Positions 1 through 12,559 of a stretch of DNA of 64,000 nucleotides are shown here, one piece after another; positions within the stretch are counted from its first letter, which is position 1, and each line of letters opens with the position of its first letter. Origin of the DNA: Atrichornis clamosus (lineage: Eukaryota; Chordata; Aves; Passeriformes; Menuridae); the NCBI GenBank assembly GCA_013400975.1, contig WBMZ01003296.1, positions 1-64,000 of the forward strand, written 5' to 3'. The translations under genes were made by a program, and so were the position numbers. The notes under the pieces were generated by a model. It saw only the letters and a list, made by a program, of their open reading frames with translations. It ran no database searches and was not told where the DNA came from.

Positions 1-654
1 CCACCACACCATTGAATCTGCCAGTTGATTACTGGAGGGATCAGGAGAACAGAGCCAGATGCTGGGCTGACCACGGCTTCTAGGGTTTAACTGAGGGAGC
101 AGTTTGCACATGTCAGTGCATGAGGCAACAGGAGGTGAGAGGATCTCACCTCAAGTGAAGTTACAGCATAGACTGACTGTCCAGGATCAATCTATGGGAG
201 AATCCATAGTGTGTGTGTGTGCATGTAGGTCTGCACCAGCAGCTGGAGTGGGGCTGCAGGCCTTGGGACTCCTATGTCTAGCTCCTACAACTGGGAAGAA
301 TGGGATCCAGGTGCCAGTTCCAGTGCAGACTGAGTGTCTAGGCCAATAAATGGAGGGATCTATATCATATATATGTGCATATTTCCACTACTTGGTTTTA
401 ATCTTGAGAGAGGGGAGAGGGGAACTGGAGGACGTCACTGGTGCTGCTCATGTTTGCCCAAGTGCTGTGTTTTCTGTCTGTGTTGAATGGTGTGTCTGAA
501 CATCTGGTTATTCATATTGTACACATGTGTTTGTGACCATTTTGGGACCACCTGCTCAACCTTTTTACTGGCTGGAGACCTGAGCTGGGTGGAATTGCAG
601 CTGCTGAATCTCTGCTATGCTTCTGGATCAGGCACTCCTAACAGAGAACTTATT
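1..654. other. Unclassified GC-richer, repeat-like block
   Basis: This stretch is visibly less AT-rich than the bulk of the window. It holds a short GT run (209-221), an AATAAA polyadenylation-like hexamer (345-350) and a GA-rich patch around 405-425. It abuts the 5' end of recognisable CR1 sequence near 655. Two short open frames (104-349 and 487-681) show no domain or motif I recognise. It may be an older interspersed repeat, such as LTR- or ERV-derived sequence, into which the CR1 inserted, or unannotated 5' CR1 sequence. I cannot assign a family from sequence alone. Confidence 0.3.
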
Positions 655-1793
655 TTCCTGCTTCTTATGCAAATCATTTGACACTGTCCTGCACAGCATC
701 CTTGTCTCTAAACTGGAGAGACGTAGATTTGGTGGATGGACCACTCGGTGAATAAGGAATTGTCTAGATAGTCACACTCAGGGGATTACGGCCAGTGGCT
801 CAAAGTCCAAGTGATGGGTGGCATTCCTCAGGTGTTGGTACTGAGACCGGTGCTTTTTAGCATCTGTATCCGTGACATTGACAGTGGGTTTGAGCTCACC
901 CTCAATAAGTTTGTCATTGACACCAAGCTCTGTGGTTCTGTTAGCTTGCTGGAGGAAGGAGTGCATCCAGAGGGGACCTTGACAGGATTGAGAGGTGGAT
1001 GCGTGGGAACATCATGAAGTTCAAAAAGGCCAAGTGTGGGGTTCTGCACCAGGGTTGGGTCAATATCACGGACAAGTACAATCTGGCAGGAGAATGCATT
1101 GAGACTAGCCCTGGGGAGAAAGACTCAGGAGTGTTTGTGGCTGCAAAACTCAATATAAATTGGTGGTGCATATTTCCAGCCAGAAAGCCAAACACATTCT
1201 GAGCCGCATTGAAAAAGGCATGACCAGCAGGTGAAGGGAAGTGGCTCTGCACCTCTGCTCTGCTCTCGTGAGACCCCACCTGAAGTACTGTGTCCACCTC
1301 TGGTGCCCGCAACACAAGAAAGGTGTGGACCTGTTAGAATGAGTCCAGAGGAGGGCCACAAAGTTGATAAAAGGGCTGAAGCATCTCTCCTACAAAAACA
1401 GACTGAGAGAGTTGGGACAGTTCAGTCTGGAGAAGAGAAGGCTCTGATGAGAAATTATAGCAGTTTTCCTGTACATAAAAGGGGCTTACAAGAAATCTGA
1501 AGAGAGACTTTTCACAAGGACATGTAGGACAAGGAGAATGGCCTTAAGCTGAAGGAGAGCAGGTTTAGATTGGATATTAGGAAGAAATTCTTTAAGGGTG
1601 GTGAGGTATTAGAACAGGTTGCCCAGAGAACCTGTGGACTCCTCATTCCTGGAGGTGTTCAAGACCAGGCTGGATGAGGTTCTGAGTAATCTGGTCTAGT
1701 GGAAGGTTACCTGGCCACAGTAGGGGGATCAGAACTAGATGATCTTTAAGGTCCCTTCCAACACAAACCAATCCATGATTTTATGATTCTATG
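655..1793 (+). mobile_element. CR1 LINE, 5'-truncated and inactivated
   Basis: This is the 3' part of a chicken-repeat-1 (CR1) non-LTR retrotransposon. Translated pieces follow the C-terminal half of CR1 ORF2 (reverse transcriptase) in order: a motif-A-like SFDTV region near 677, a G-x-P-Q-V-L-V-L-R-P-V-L-F segment (817-855), the catalytic region (907-925), a KFKKAKC-like segment (1018-1040), an RPHLKYC-like segment (1270-1295), and the terminal LKESRFRLDIRKKFF segment (about 1550-1590). The frame shifts between 811-1017 and 999-1202, and stops interrupt it repeatedly. The motif-C A-D-D triplet reads V-I-D (913-921), so the first catalytic aspartate is lost. The element ends with AGATGATCTTTAAGGTCCC-like sequence and a TTATGATTCTATG end (1781-1793), typical of CR1. 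The 5' boundary is approximate. Confidence 0.93.
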
Positions 1794-2504
1794 CTTTTCT
1801 CTTTTGCTCTTCATGGCAGTGATACCAGTGAGATTTTCACATCCAAAATGCACATGATTGATGTTGCTATTAGCTCAAATTTTCTAGCATGATTAATTAC
1901 CTTAGTTACCCAGTATATGGCATTCTAAAGAAACACCATTTTAGGAAGAGCATAGTACCTGCCATATAAAACTCCTAACCCTTGAAGCACTCTTTAGTTG
2001 GGCAGATGAACGTTGTGATATACAAAATTATTAATTGTGTTTAAAAATATGCACTGATATTTCTACAGTGCAATAAGATGGCATAACAGTCTGTGAAAGT
2101 GAAAAATGGTCTCTGCCTTGAGGAGTTTATAGTTTACACTTAGATCTGACAACATAAGTGATTGTAAACATGGGAGTTACAATAATAGGAAAGTTGCATT
2201 TGCTATGTTCTTCCTTTCTTGTTTACTCTTGTGTCTGTCTTAGGGAACAGTTTGCAATTACTTAATTGATGTAAACGGAAAGTTGCTCTGTGGTGAAGCA
2301 GTCACCTGGAGGAAGTATGTGGAAATGAGGGGATATAATAGAAACAGGGAGAAACAAGGACAAGGGAAGGTAAAGAGTATAAAATAACTCTATGGATAGA
2401 AACAGGCATGAAGAACAAGCCGAAAAGGAAGGAGAATAAAAACTAGGTAAGGAAACACAGAAGACCTGCTACAGAACTTCTACAGAAATACATTGCCTCT
2501 AGGG
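1794..2504. other. AT-rich stretch, nothing recognised
   Basis: No open frame of interest, RNA gene or repeat was recognised between the CR1 end and the hAT-like candidate. Confidence 0.6.
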
Positions 2505-2807
2505 CAATGGTCTCCAAACATTTTTGATTGTACACCCCAATCAATAAAAAGTTTTGAGCACACACTGCCAATATATTCTATATTTATTTATTTATAAAGT
2601 ACATACATTTACTACTGTGATATTTTATATGCCCTTTATAAAACAAGCAAACCTCTTGGAAATTTCAAAAAAATTAAAAAAAAGATGAGCTAAAGATGAA
2701 TCATTTCTTTATTTTTTGTTTATTAATGATACTAAACCCATTTTCTTCCCAGTCCCCGATGGACTGTGCACTTCTGGGGTTCAGGCATCCCAATTTGGAG
2801 ACTGCTG
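2505..2807. mobile_element. Possible hAT-like non-autonomous DNA transposon (MITE-like)
   Basis: The left end reads CAATGGTCTCCAAA (2505-2518). The reverse complement of the right end (2794-2807) reads CAGCAGTCTCCAAA. The two match at 11 of 14 positions as inverted termini about 300 bp apart. CAG-N-GGTCTCCAAA-like ends are typical of hAT/Charlie-type elements. The interior is AT-rich without a transposase-like frame. The open frame at 2696-2926 runs out through the right end and resembles nothing known. I see no convincing 8-bp target-site duplication: CTCTAGGG on the left, CCTGGACT on the right. The copy is therefore old or the call is wrong. Confidence 0.4.
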
Positions 2808-4135
2808 CCTGGACTACTCTTAACAGGATGAATTATATGACAGTAACAGACATTTCTGGACTCAGTAGTGCTTTGCTCAAACAGATGTTTTCTCTTCTGG
2901 AAGTACACTTCAGTGTCAACAGCTGAACAGAGAAAGACAGTAGAAGAGGGAAATTGATCTATATGATGAGAAATGCTAATTCAGTGGATCTGATCTCCTG
3001 GAAGAACTTCCTCATGGATTTTAACTTGAGTCTACAACTAAAAGCCAGGGACCTGAGATTAAAAAGGCATTCAAAAGTAGTGAGTAAAGTGGGAGAAGCT
3101 GTTTTGTTAAACCCAGGCTTGAGTTAAATGTTGGCAATAATATAGATGGCTAGATTTCTAACATGAACTACCTTTTCTTCTTAGTAATTCATGACTCTTT
3201 TGTAACTTCCTGTGACTTATGGTCAAGATGAATCTATACCTGTGGAAAGATTTGTATATATTTTGAAATGTAAGTTTATTAGTCAGAAAAATGCAACAAC
3301 TGTACCTAGTTCAGAGACATTCCTAGTTCTTTATCAGTGCATAATCAGTCTATGATGATAGGGAAATTTATTTGCATAAATATTTCTGTGTCCTGGATAT
3401 ATGTTAAGAAAGTTTAAACAATCTAGACACACATGTGAAAAAATGCAATGAGAAAGATATTAAAATGTAAAAAAGATCTTTAAAGTCTCACCATATACAT
3501 TACCTTCCAAATGAAATCTGTCATATGTTGTCTGTATGGACAAAAATGTTAGTCAAAGCACAATACCATTGTCAGCTAAAACTAAAAATCAGGTATGGAC
3601 AATTTGCTTCTTTTGAATTAAAAAGTAAGTTTTGATTCCACATACAATTCAGCATGTTGTGAGAAATACTGTCTGTACTTTATAGGACAACACCCAAATC
3701 GTGATAGATCAAAGAGGGAGTGTAGTCTTTTACATAGCATCTAGAAGATGAACTTTTCTTTTTTTTTTTTAATGCAAATTATATCCTGTTTGACCCTCTG
3801 TTCCTGTAAAAAAGAAAAAGTCAAATGAAACTCACTGGAAAAAAATGTTATGTCAAGAGTAGATCTGCCAATTCGTGTACAGGCTGATGAGAATGCACCA
3901 AAAATCAAATTTAAATTACACTCAGATTATTTTGAAAAACCAAATTATTTGTATCAAACTTATAGTTTAAAACATAACATTACCATGTAACAATGAATGG
4001 CTTGGAAACAGTTATGCTGGAAAAACTAACAGTGAAGACTATGATTCAAGCTTATAAAAAGCTTTCTCTTGATTTCATTCACTGACATAGGAATAATATC
4101 TGGAATTTAATAGCTGAACTGCTACTAAAAACCAG
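2808..4135. other. AT-rich stretch, nothing recognised
   Basis: No coding or repeat signal was seen apart from a T-run near 3759-3771. Short frames lack conserved motifs. Confidence 0.6.
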
Positions 4136-4225
4136 AAATTAAGCCAGGAGTAAAATTGTAGTCCCGTTACAATAATAACCAAATTAAGCCAGGAGTAAAA
4201 TTGTAGTCCCGTTACAATAATAACC
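4136..4225. repeat. Exact 45-bp tandem duplication (2 copies)
   Basis: Positions 4136-4180 and 4181-4225 are identical as read. Each copy begins AAATTAAGCCAGGAG and ends CAATAATAACC. The absence of differences indicates a recent local duplication or a polymorphic two-copy minisatellite. No gene is disturbed. The duplication lies inside a chance minus-strand frame (4075-4338), which it expands in frame because 45 is a multiple of three. Confidence 0.95.
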
Positions 4226-4296
4226 AGATACAACATCCCACAGATCTCAATAAACACACGATCAATCTCACATGCTTTTCTAATACTGTTCTTATA

Positions 4297-4350
4297 AGTA
4301 TATATGTAAGTATATATATACATACTGGTTTTATACATATATAACTTATA
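4297..4350. repeat. Imperfect TA-rich simple repeat
   Basis: This is a run of TATATGTAAG/TATATATATACATA-like sequence without a strict unit. It is a low-complexity tract that makes a Tyr/Ile-rich artefact in the minus-strand frame. Confidence 0.6.
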
Positions 4351-5028
4351 TTAGTTCACAGCCATACAATCTGGAATAGATGTGGGTTTGCTACTTTGTC
4401 CATACTTACTCTAACAAACCCTATGTGACACTAGGAAAACATATTTAGTTGTAATTTTTATTACTTACTAAAAATCGGGCAGTGTATGACTTTTTTTATA
4501 TGTGTGTGTATATTGATATGTCTTCTGGAGTTATCTTAAAAACCTGTTGTCAAAAGAAAAGCATAAATATTTAATCTCATAATATTTAGGAGCAATGTCT
4601 TATACTACTGTAACTCCTTGTTAACGGATTTTTACAAATTAATCTATTGTGCAACAGGATATGAACATTTCCTGCTTTCCTCTTTCATTAATGACAGATA
4701 ATTACTGTAGGAAATATCATACAATAATCATGCTAATCAGCAAGATGGAATTGGTACAGTAGACTACAAAATTTGCTATCCTTTATGATGCTAATATGTA
4801 ATAAAAATCCCTAGGTCTCTCAATGAAAAAGAACAATAATATCTCTCCCACAGGTGTTTTTTTTGTTTTTCTAATAAGAACAGAAGAGCAGCAGTACAGG
4901 CACAGTCAGTTCCTCTAGCCCTTGCATGTGATTCAGAAAAAGTACAAGTAGAAGATACTGATATAGCAATATTTCTGTGGTAAATCTTCCAAACTCTCAG
5001 CAATGAGCTGCACAAGGAATCATGGGAT
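4351..5028. other. AT-rich stretch, nothing recognised
   Basis: No feature was seen. The minus-strand open frame 4791-5102 runs partly through the adjacent CR1 3' end and shows no protein motif. Confidence 0.55.
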
Positions 5029-5482
5029 AGAATCATAGAATTATTACAGTTGGAAAAAACTTCCAAGGTGATCGAGTCCAACCTTTGGCCAACCACCAAC
5101 ATATCAACTAGATCAGAGCACTAAGTGCCACGTCCAGTCATTTCTTAAACACCTCCAGGGACTGTGACTCCATCACCTCCCTGGGCAGCTCATTTCAACG
5201 CTTGACAACCCTGTCAGTGCGAAATTCTTCCTGATGTTGAGCCTGGGTCTCCCGTGGTGTGGGTTGAGGCCATGTCCTCTTGTCCTATTGTTAGTTGTCA
5301 GAGAGAAGAGGCCGACCCATGCCTTGCTGCAGCCTCCTCTCTGGCAGTTGTCCAGAGAGATAAGGTCCCTGGAGAGCCTCCTCTTGTCCAAGCTAAACAC
5401 TCCCAGCTCCCTCAGCCACTCTTCATGTGTCTAAATCTCTAGATCCTTCATCAGCTTCGTGGCCCTCCTCTGGACATGCTGC
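5029..5482 (-). mobile_element. CR1 LINE 3' fragment, minus strand
   Basis: Read on the minus strand, this is the last few hundred bases of a CR1 element. The 3' terminus is at low coordinates (GAATCATAGAATTATTACAG at 5029-5050 is the reverse complement of the CR1 end). The minus-strand frame 5173-5400 gives the C-terminal ORF2 region, with SLDKRRLSRDLISL and NNRTRGHGLN segments and a RPRLNIRKNF segment, as in avian CR1. The 3' UTR carries a TTGGACTCGATCACCTTGG-like segment. The element is truncated at its 5' end near 5482, within the CTGGAxxxGTCCAGAGGAGGGCC region, as usual for CR1 insertions. Its 3' UTR differs from those of the two other CR1 copies in the window, so it belongs to another subfamily. 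Confidence 0.92.
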
Positions 5483-7647
5483 ATATAAGCCAGTCATATT
5501 TCTTGTTTAAGAGCTCTTGATGAACTTTTTGAGTTTTTTCTGTGACTTTTGTTTTTAATTCTAAGAAGAATTTAGGAATTTATTGGAATTGCTAAAGTAT
5601 CTCAGTGATGAACAGAAAAAAGGATTTATTTTAAAAAATTTGGGGGGGAAAAGTCACAGGAGTAGAGGAAAAGGTCAAGTAGCTATTGACAATCAAATAG
5701 GATCTCTTTGTGAAACAAGGTTAGTGAAAGGCTTGTGATGGGTTTCTGGCACTGAAGCCAGCTGGCAGAACACTGTGCATAATTTATTATCATGTAGCAC
5801 TAAACTCTTTTGTCATTCAAAACAAACTGCATGAAATTACCTACGAGGAATGGATTCTGGTCTATATAAATACATGATTCAAATCTATATATTGTTTGGG
5901 AGAGTGTTTTTACTCAAGCCAAACTCACACTAAGGGCCATATTAGAAATTTAATAATATACAAACAGCTTCAAGGCTGATTAAGCTCTGTGCCCAAAAGT
6001 CTTGTCTGGCAGTATTGAATTATCTATGAAAGGTGAAACCTGTGTGTTTCTGGTGATATTTTAAATTCTGCAGGGCTGCATCAGACTAGAATTAAATGAT
6101 CTTTTCAATAAGTCAGTTGCTATTCTAAAAAACTTGAGGGGAGAGTCTCAAATTATAGGAGGAAATTTCTTTATCTGAAGAGGAGCTTTGCTCTCTCTAT
6201 TAGAAGTCAGTTGTGCCTATTAAGGAGATGACAAAATACAACTGAGCCTTAAGGAAAAAGTAATTGCCCAGTAGAATACATCGAATGGCATAGGAGAAAA
6301 TTGATTAGCCATTCAAACATGGTGACATCCATTCTCATCAGTATCTTCAGAGTTTTCACAGAGTTTTGTTACCAGTGGTACTGAAAGAAGTTTCTCCAAC
6401 CTTGTGAAAGAGACAGGTCAATCTTTCTCTCTTGTCCAAAGGAAATAATTAACTACAGTAATCATCCTGATTGCTTAGGTTAGCTAGTCTTCTCCATTTG
6501 TTCTTCTGTAAAAGATAAGAATTTAGATCCTGACTTCTGCTGAACACTAATGTTCCCAACTCAGCATTAATGAAATATTTAGGAAACAATGCAATCAGGA
6601 CACATTCATTCTTCTAAAATAGGCAATGAGGCTTTCCAACAGATGAGCTTAGTGGAAACTTCCTGATTAATTGGGTCATATAGATTAAAAACTGAATCTT
6701 TACTTTTGTCTTCAGACTGCAGCCCAATCCAAAATAACATAAGTGAAATAATATTAATTAACTAGCTTCTGGAATTTTGTAAAGTTATAGGGGTTTTTTT
6801 GTTTGTTTGGTTTGGGTTTTTTTTATTTTTCTAACCGGCAGTTAGAATGACTAAGTTGTTATATTCAAGATTTCCAGGTCACTGCAGCTGATAATTATGT
6901 TTCTTTACAGTACAACACTGCTAACTTTGATACCTAGTAGATGGTATATGAAGAACAGAAAACCCTACCCCTGATTTCCCGGGCAGTTCAGTGAATTCTG
7001 TGTTCACAGACCACTGTGCCTGGATGCATCTCAATGCTACACCTTGTAAGATCAAGCCTGTTCCTGAAGTCAGTGAAGCTCCAAGTCACTATATGGATTT
7101 TCTGAAGTGAATCCCCTTGAATGGTTGATATATAATATTGTGTATAACTTTGAATGTACAGTTGCAAATAACCTTGTACTGAAAATAAATTTCAGTGGCT
7201 TGTTAACTGATTACAGTTCATCAAATCCTAATACATTTAAAGTGATACAAGAACGAGAAATTAGCGGAAGGTTTCTAGCATATTCTGCTTTGTTAAGGAA
7301 TGTTGATAGGCAAAAAAATAATGTGTAACATTTTGAATCAGTAACTCTTGTTGTTCACTGGCTGCTTCTAGTCCCTATAGGACTTCTTTTTTTTTCCTTA
7401 AAAGTATCCTAATTGATAAACATTAACCTCCTTCAATATTAAAACCCTATCTTGATGTAAGACTAAATGTATTCTTTAAGCAGTAGTATCTATCAACTTT
7501 TGCAGTCAGTTTAATCGTCATACATTTCATAACCAGTCTAACTTTTCGTGACTGTCATCTGTAGTACTTGCAACTGACTGTAAGAGAATTGCGAGTAGTG
7601 TTGTGCTTTTGTTTGCACTTACATTGCACTTACAGTCTTGTAAATTG
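5483..7647. other. AT-rich stretch, nothing recognised
   Basis: Only low-complexity T/G-rich sequence around 6790-6832 stands out. The frame 7107-7328 has no recognisable motif. Confidence 0.6.
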
Positions 7648-7935
7648 TGTTAAGGTTAGGCCATAGCCTAAGATCAGGCTGACCAAAAAGAGGGTGAGAA
7701 GCTACTGGGCATGACAGGACGTGCTGGATAAACATGAGAAATAACATCACAACAAGGCCGTTTAGTTGCTGGTGCTACTCAAGATGACCTAGCCAGGTTC
7801 TCCTCTTTGAATAACCATTGTTGGGTCATGGCCTCGGGGAAGCAGAAGAATGCCCTACTAAGGAGGCAATAAAGGATGCAGGATCCTAAGTTGCAAAGAG
7901 ATTGTTCGTTTCTGGTCTCTTTGCTGCATTTAACT
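7648..7935 (+). mobile_element. Probable solo LTR (ERVK-like) of an avian endogenous retrovirus
   Basis: The block starts with TGTTAAGG (7648) and ends in ATTTAACT (to 7935), so TGTTAA and TTAAC(T) form a short imperfect inverted repeat, as LTR ends do. An AATAAA hexamer sits at 7868-7873, about 60 bp before the right end, where the R/U5 boundary of a compact class-II LTR would be. The following GTTCGTTTCTGGTCTCTTTG stretch (7904-7923) is T-rich like U5. No retroviral coding sequence flanks it on either side, so if this is an LTR it is a solo one. I see no clear target-site duplication. The family name cannot be fixed here. The open frame 7902-8129 crossing its end is not a gene. Confidence 0.5.
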
Positions 7936-10900
7936 TATGTAAAATTAGCAGAATGGGAGAATCTGCCCCAGGAAGAGACTCTAGTTCTAGACACATCTCT
8001 AGGACCACATCTGTCAGAGTTAGATTCCACTTAACACTTTTGCTTTATTTTACTGTTATCTTCAACCACCTTGTTACTTTCAAAAGTCTTTTCACTGTTA
8101 AAATGCAGGATGTATCATGCAGTTCATAAACTCATGTTGTAGCAGCAATTATAGCTAAAGAGATAACACCTAAGGTTTTTGACCTTATTTAGGTTTATTT
8201 TATTGACCAATACATTAATATTTCATGATGACCCTACTTAGTGATTACATAAGGAAGATTATACCTAACACTTCAATTCTCTAGACCATTTGTAAGGCAC
8301 TATTTCAACATGTTTGTCATGCTATAGAAAAGTTAATCTATTGAGTCTTGTCTTACAGTCTTTTTGTAATAACTTTCTGTAAGAGACCAGTAATTCATAC
8401 TGTGTGGAGACTTGTTTTCTGTGTTCAAGGAAATAATTAAAATATTATAATTACATTTTGACTTTCTGGTTGTTTCTGGAAAATTATAGATTCCTCTTTT
8501 ATATTTACAGGCTCACAGAAAAGACATTATGTCTGTATCTGAAAGTCATCTACCTACTGTCTAATACATGTTATCACTACTTTATGAGGGCTATGTCCTG
8601 CAAAATACTAAATACTTTGTCTCTGATCCTGAAGAGCACTTACACGCATGAAACATCACATTGAAATCAAAGAGATGTCTCAAACATATGTTTAAGTGGC
8701 CAACCTACAAAATGTGTAGAACTAAAACTTACGAATATATCATCAGTACTGGAGGTGAATTTAAGCCAAATAGTTCAGATTCAGAACAAAACACTATTTT
8801 ACATTTTAAAATATTACTTGACTTTGATAAAAACAATATGAAGCCCTTGAGGACTGCATTCATTCCTTCAAAGCTTGATCTACTGAAATAATAAAATCAA
8901 ACCAGAAAGCTTGAGTACTAAGACAAACATCCTCAAGATCTATAGTATGTACATCGAAGAGTTTGGACTAAACTTGTTTTTAATTACTTTACATAAGAAC
9001 TTGAGCATGTAGCAGAGTGTTCTCCTATGGTCTCAGAGAGACTCAGGCAGTTAACACTTTGTACCATTTGTCTGGAGTAATTTTATCTCTTTTGGTGATC
9101 TCAATATCTCTGCCTAAGCTTGATATACTTTATTCAATACAAGACTTTTTTTCTCCCTTGACAGCTTTAGCATGATTGCTTTCAAAGCAAAATAATTTTT
9201 TCCCCTGTTTCCGGCAGTTAACTTAAAAATAATTTACTTTATTCTTCACAGACTCTTTACAGAGCTTTCCATCTGCAGGCATTAACTCAGATAGGAACAC
9301 CAGCTTCAGTGGATTTACTCATGTGAGGAACTAACTACCATTCTGAGGACATAGATACCTTCTTCAAAATTTGCCTGTATCTAAATGAATATAACTGTTG
9401 TCACAGCAAAAGAAATATTTTTCTTACCCAAGTATAAATCAGCTGTTCTATGTTTGTTAGCCTTGAATCTCAAGGGACTAGAAGTCAGATGGCAAGTTCT
9501 GTGCAAAAAGATACATAAGACTGAGAATATGTTGATAGAGTCTTGGTTGCTGTGCAAGATTTTGCAGTTCACCTCTTTATCAGCATTATATTTATGTTAT
9601 TAATTGTTTCTATAATGTAATGAATCATTTATATATTTATATAATAGTTCATTCCATTAAAGATGAAAGATGAGTGCTATGTGAGATGAATGATGTTGGT
9701 ACATGACATCTCCCAAATTCATCCAGTTAATCTTCTAAAGTAGTTTATAAAATTATGTCTGGCATTCTCAGTTCTTTCTTAAGGAAAAAGATATAATGCT
9801 TAAGTTTTTAACAAACAAAGTCTGCCTCTGCTTATTCAAACATGGAGTTTTATGTAGTTTCATATATAATCCTTTCTACCTGGCCTAAAGGCTGGCAACC
9901 ATCCTTCATGTGTTTGTATGAACTTGGAGTAGATATAAAATTTATTTCTCTCAATCTATTTGCATGTTCAGACATGCAGATTCATAAACTCTGCACTCAA
10001 GGGTCAGTGCATACAAAGGTAGTGCTGGCCAAAGTTTACACATCAGTAGACAGCCAGGTGAAGCACCTGAAAAACTAAGACTGGAAACTTTTTTTCCAGG
10101 TCTTGGAAAGTGATAGCAGTGTGTAAGAAGGAGGTATAAGGAAAACTGAGGCGCAGTTACAAATGCACCAAGAAAAACTTGTTTGACCATTGGTATCACA
10201 AATTGTTTATGAATAAAAAAACTTTTACTGCTGATAAGAATTATGGAAAATATAATTTTCCTTTATAATGTTACTTTATTATTAGGCCCTCTCCAGCTTT
10301 TTCCTGCAGAGAAATGCAATAAAAAGGATGAAGGGGCTAGAGAGACTGATTTATTAAAGAATATCAAAAGACTTATGCATAGCTTAGATAAATAATGATT
10401 AAGGGAATGACACTAACACTATAAAATGCTGCTTAGCAAGCAATCCTGTAATGGCAGAGAGTGGTGCTAGATGTATTATTACTTATTGTGTTGCAGCTGT
10501 GCTTACTGGGCCCTGCTATGTTAGCTGTTACACGAGCACCCAGTAGGAAACAGTGCCTGGATATCTCACACTGGGAACAAGGAGGGTGAGGAAATACCTT
10601 GCACCAGGCTCACACAGCATGGGAGTAACTAAACTAGCAGTAGAAGCCCAGAGTTTTATTCAAGACAGCTCAGTTTAGCAGTTTCACTGGTAATTTCTCT
10701 GAAACACACTTCTGCTTCTTATTCAATGGCTATAATAAGAGTATTATTTCAGAGATGTTGTCTGATTCTCATTGTGTTGGGTTTAGTCCAGTTATAACTG
10801 TAAAGAAACTTGTACAAAAGGTAAAACTAACCATGCAACTGTCAGGATAAAGACAGTATTAGATGAGAAACATGATGATTTATCCATTCTAATAATCTCC

Positions 10901-12559
10901 ACACGTAGCAAAATACAACTAGTGGAGATCCAGGTATGTGTTGTTACAGGTTTTCATGGCAAAGTATTTTAGATGTGAAAGTGATTTTATTTGCAGGCTG
11001 ACAGCCCTTTCCACGGTGAGATCAAACTCTGCTTTTTCTCCTTCTCAGATTCTTGCATACAACGAAATGTAAGCTTTTTTGAACAGCACATCTTCCAATT
11101 GCTCTGATTCATATTAAATTGAACTTGATGTGCTTATCACAGAACTTCCCATTGAAGCCAGTCCCATCTGAACTTCATGCTGGCTCACTGCCATGGTGAA
11201 ACTTGACTTCCAACACAGTCAAAAAACCTCTCTTCCAGCCCCTGTGATAGTCAGGAGCCATTGACTGCAGAGGAAACGTCAAGTCTGGAGCATGGTCAAG
11301 TTGGCCACAAAGCCAACATGAACTCACTGTGCAAAATGGGGGAGTAGCCCGTGGTATCCAATGCTGCAGGCACCGCCCACTTCCACTCACAATGCCTCAG
11401 GTGTCCCAGAAGGTCAGAACTAAAAATGAACAATTCGACAGTCACATATATTCCTGTGGGTTAATAGGTGACATGGGAACAAACACATTATCTGAAACAA
11501 CACTTTTCATGCATGTTATCTCTTTGCAGACCAATCCAGCACAGGAAGGCTTAGAGTTTAAGCTTTTTATCCTTGCAATTAGGCTTTATTGTCCCTGAAG
11601 ATCTATGTCATAACCTCTCCTAAAGAAGTAATGGATGGCTTGCCTGCTGCTAATCTGAAAATAATGCTTTTATAGTGCAGAAAATTCAGAAGTAATTTCT
11701 GTTCAGAGCAGAAAGAATACTTTAATTTCTCTGCAAGACAGATGTTTAGAGAGCCTTAGAGTAAACATCAGTACCATCTGGATGACATGTCACCCTACCC
11801 AGATGGAAAATTGCTACTTAATACTGACTATGGGCACAGTTGTGCAAAAATACTGTAAAATTTCAGATTAAACAATGTTGGAAAATCCATTTAAATTATC
11901 TGTAACTACTTCATAATTTTTTGGAGTCTGTAGAAAAAAGAAAACTTCCAAGGAAATTAGCAGAGCTAATTAGAACAGAACCGGACTCTACATTCAGAAG
12001 TTATCCATTAATGAGGAACATTTTCCTTCAACTAAGAGATTTTTTAATGTGCTAAGTGAAAATAGTGCTGAAGAAAGCTGCAGCTTGTATTGTTTTTCTT
12101 TTGGCAGGTGCCTGTATTGCTGCCTCTCATTTTTTCTAAAAAAAATGAGAACAATATTGCATAAGAATTATATGTAGATAAGAAAATCTATTATTTCCTG
12201 GAAGGTTGTATTTTGAGATTAGCTCAGATCTACATTTAAGACTGTACCAAGAGAACTGTGTATGTTACTTAACAGGTGCTTTGGAGGAGAGAACATATAT
12301 ATTCCTCTATCTACTGTTTTTTCTTTGCTCAGTTAAATCTCTAACCTATCATGGAAATAAATAGAAACCATTTAAAAGAGTTTAGAAACTGTGTTCAAGG
12401 GCCTACACAGGAAGAATAAATATTTTGTTTCTGACCCTGTTGACACTGCTAACACCTACAGTGGATACTAAAGTATTTTTTCAGCCCTCCCCAAAAGAAA
12501 CACCCAGAGAAACAGAGTTTCTGGGAACCTCAGTCCAGACTCGCTCTGATTCATTTCTT
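7936..12559. other. AT-rich intergenic or intronic DNA
   Basis: No recognisable exon, RNA gene or repeat was seen. Small frames at 8458-8891, 9385-9603, 9842-10078 and 11329-11598 have composition like the surrounding DNA and no motif I can name. A slightly GC-richer patch lies at about 11160-11420. Confidence 0.6.
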
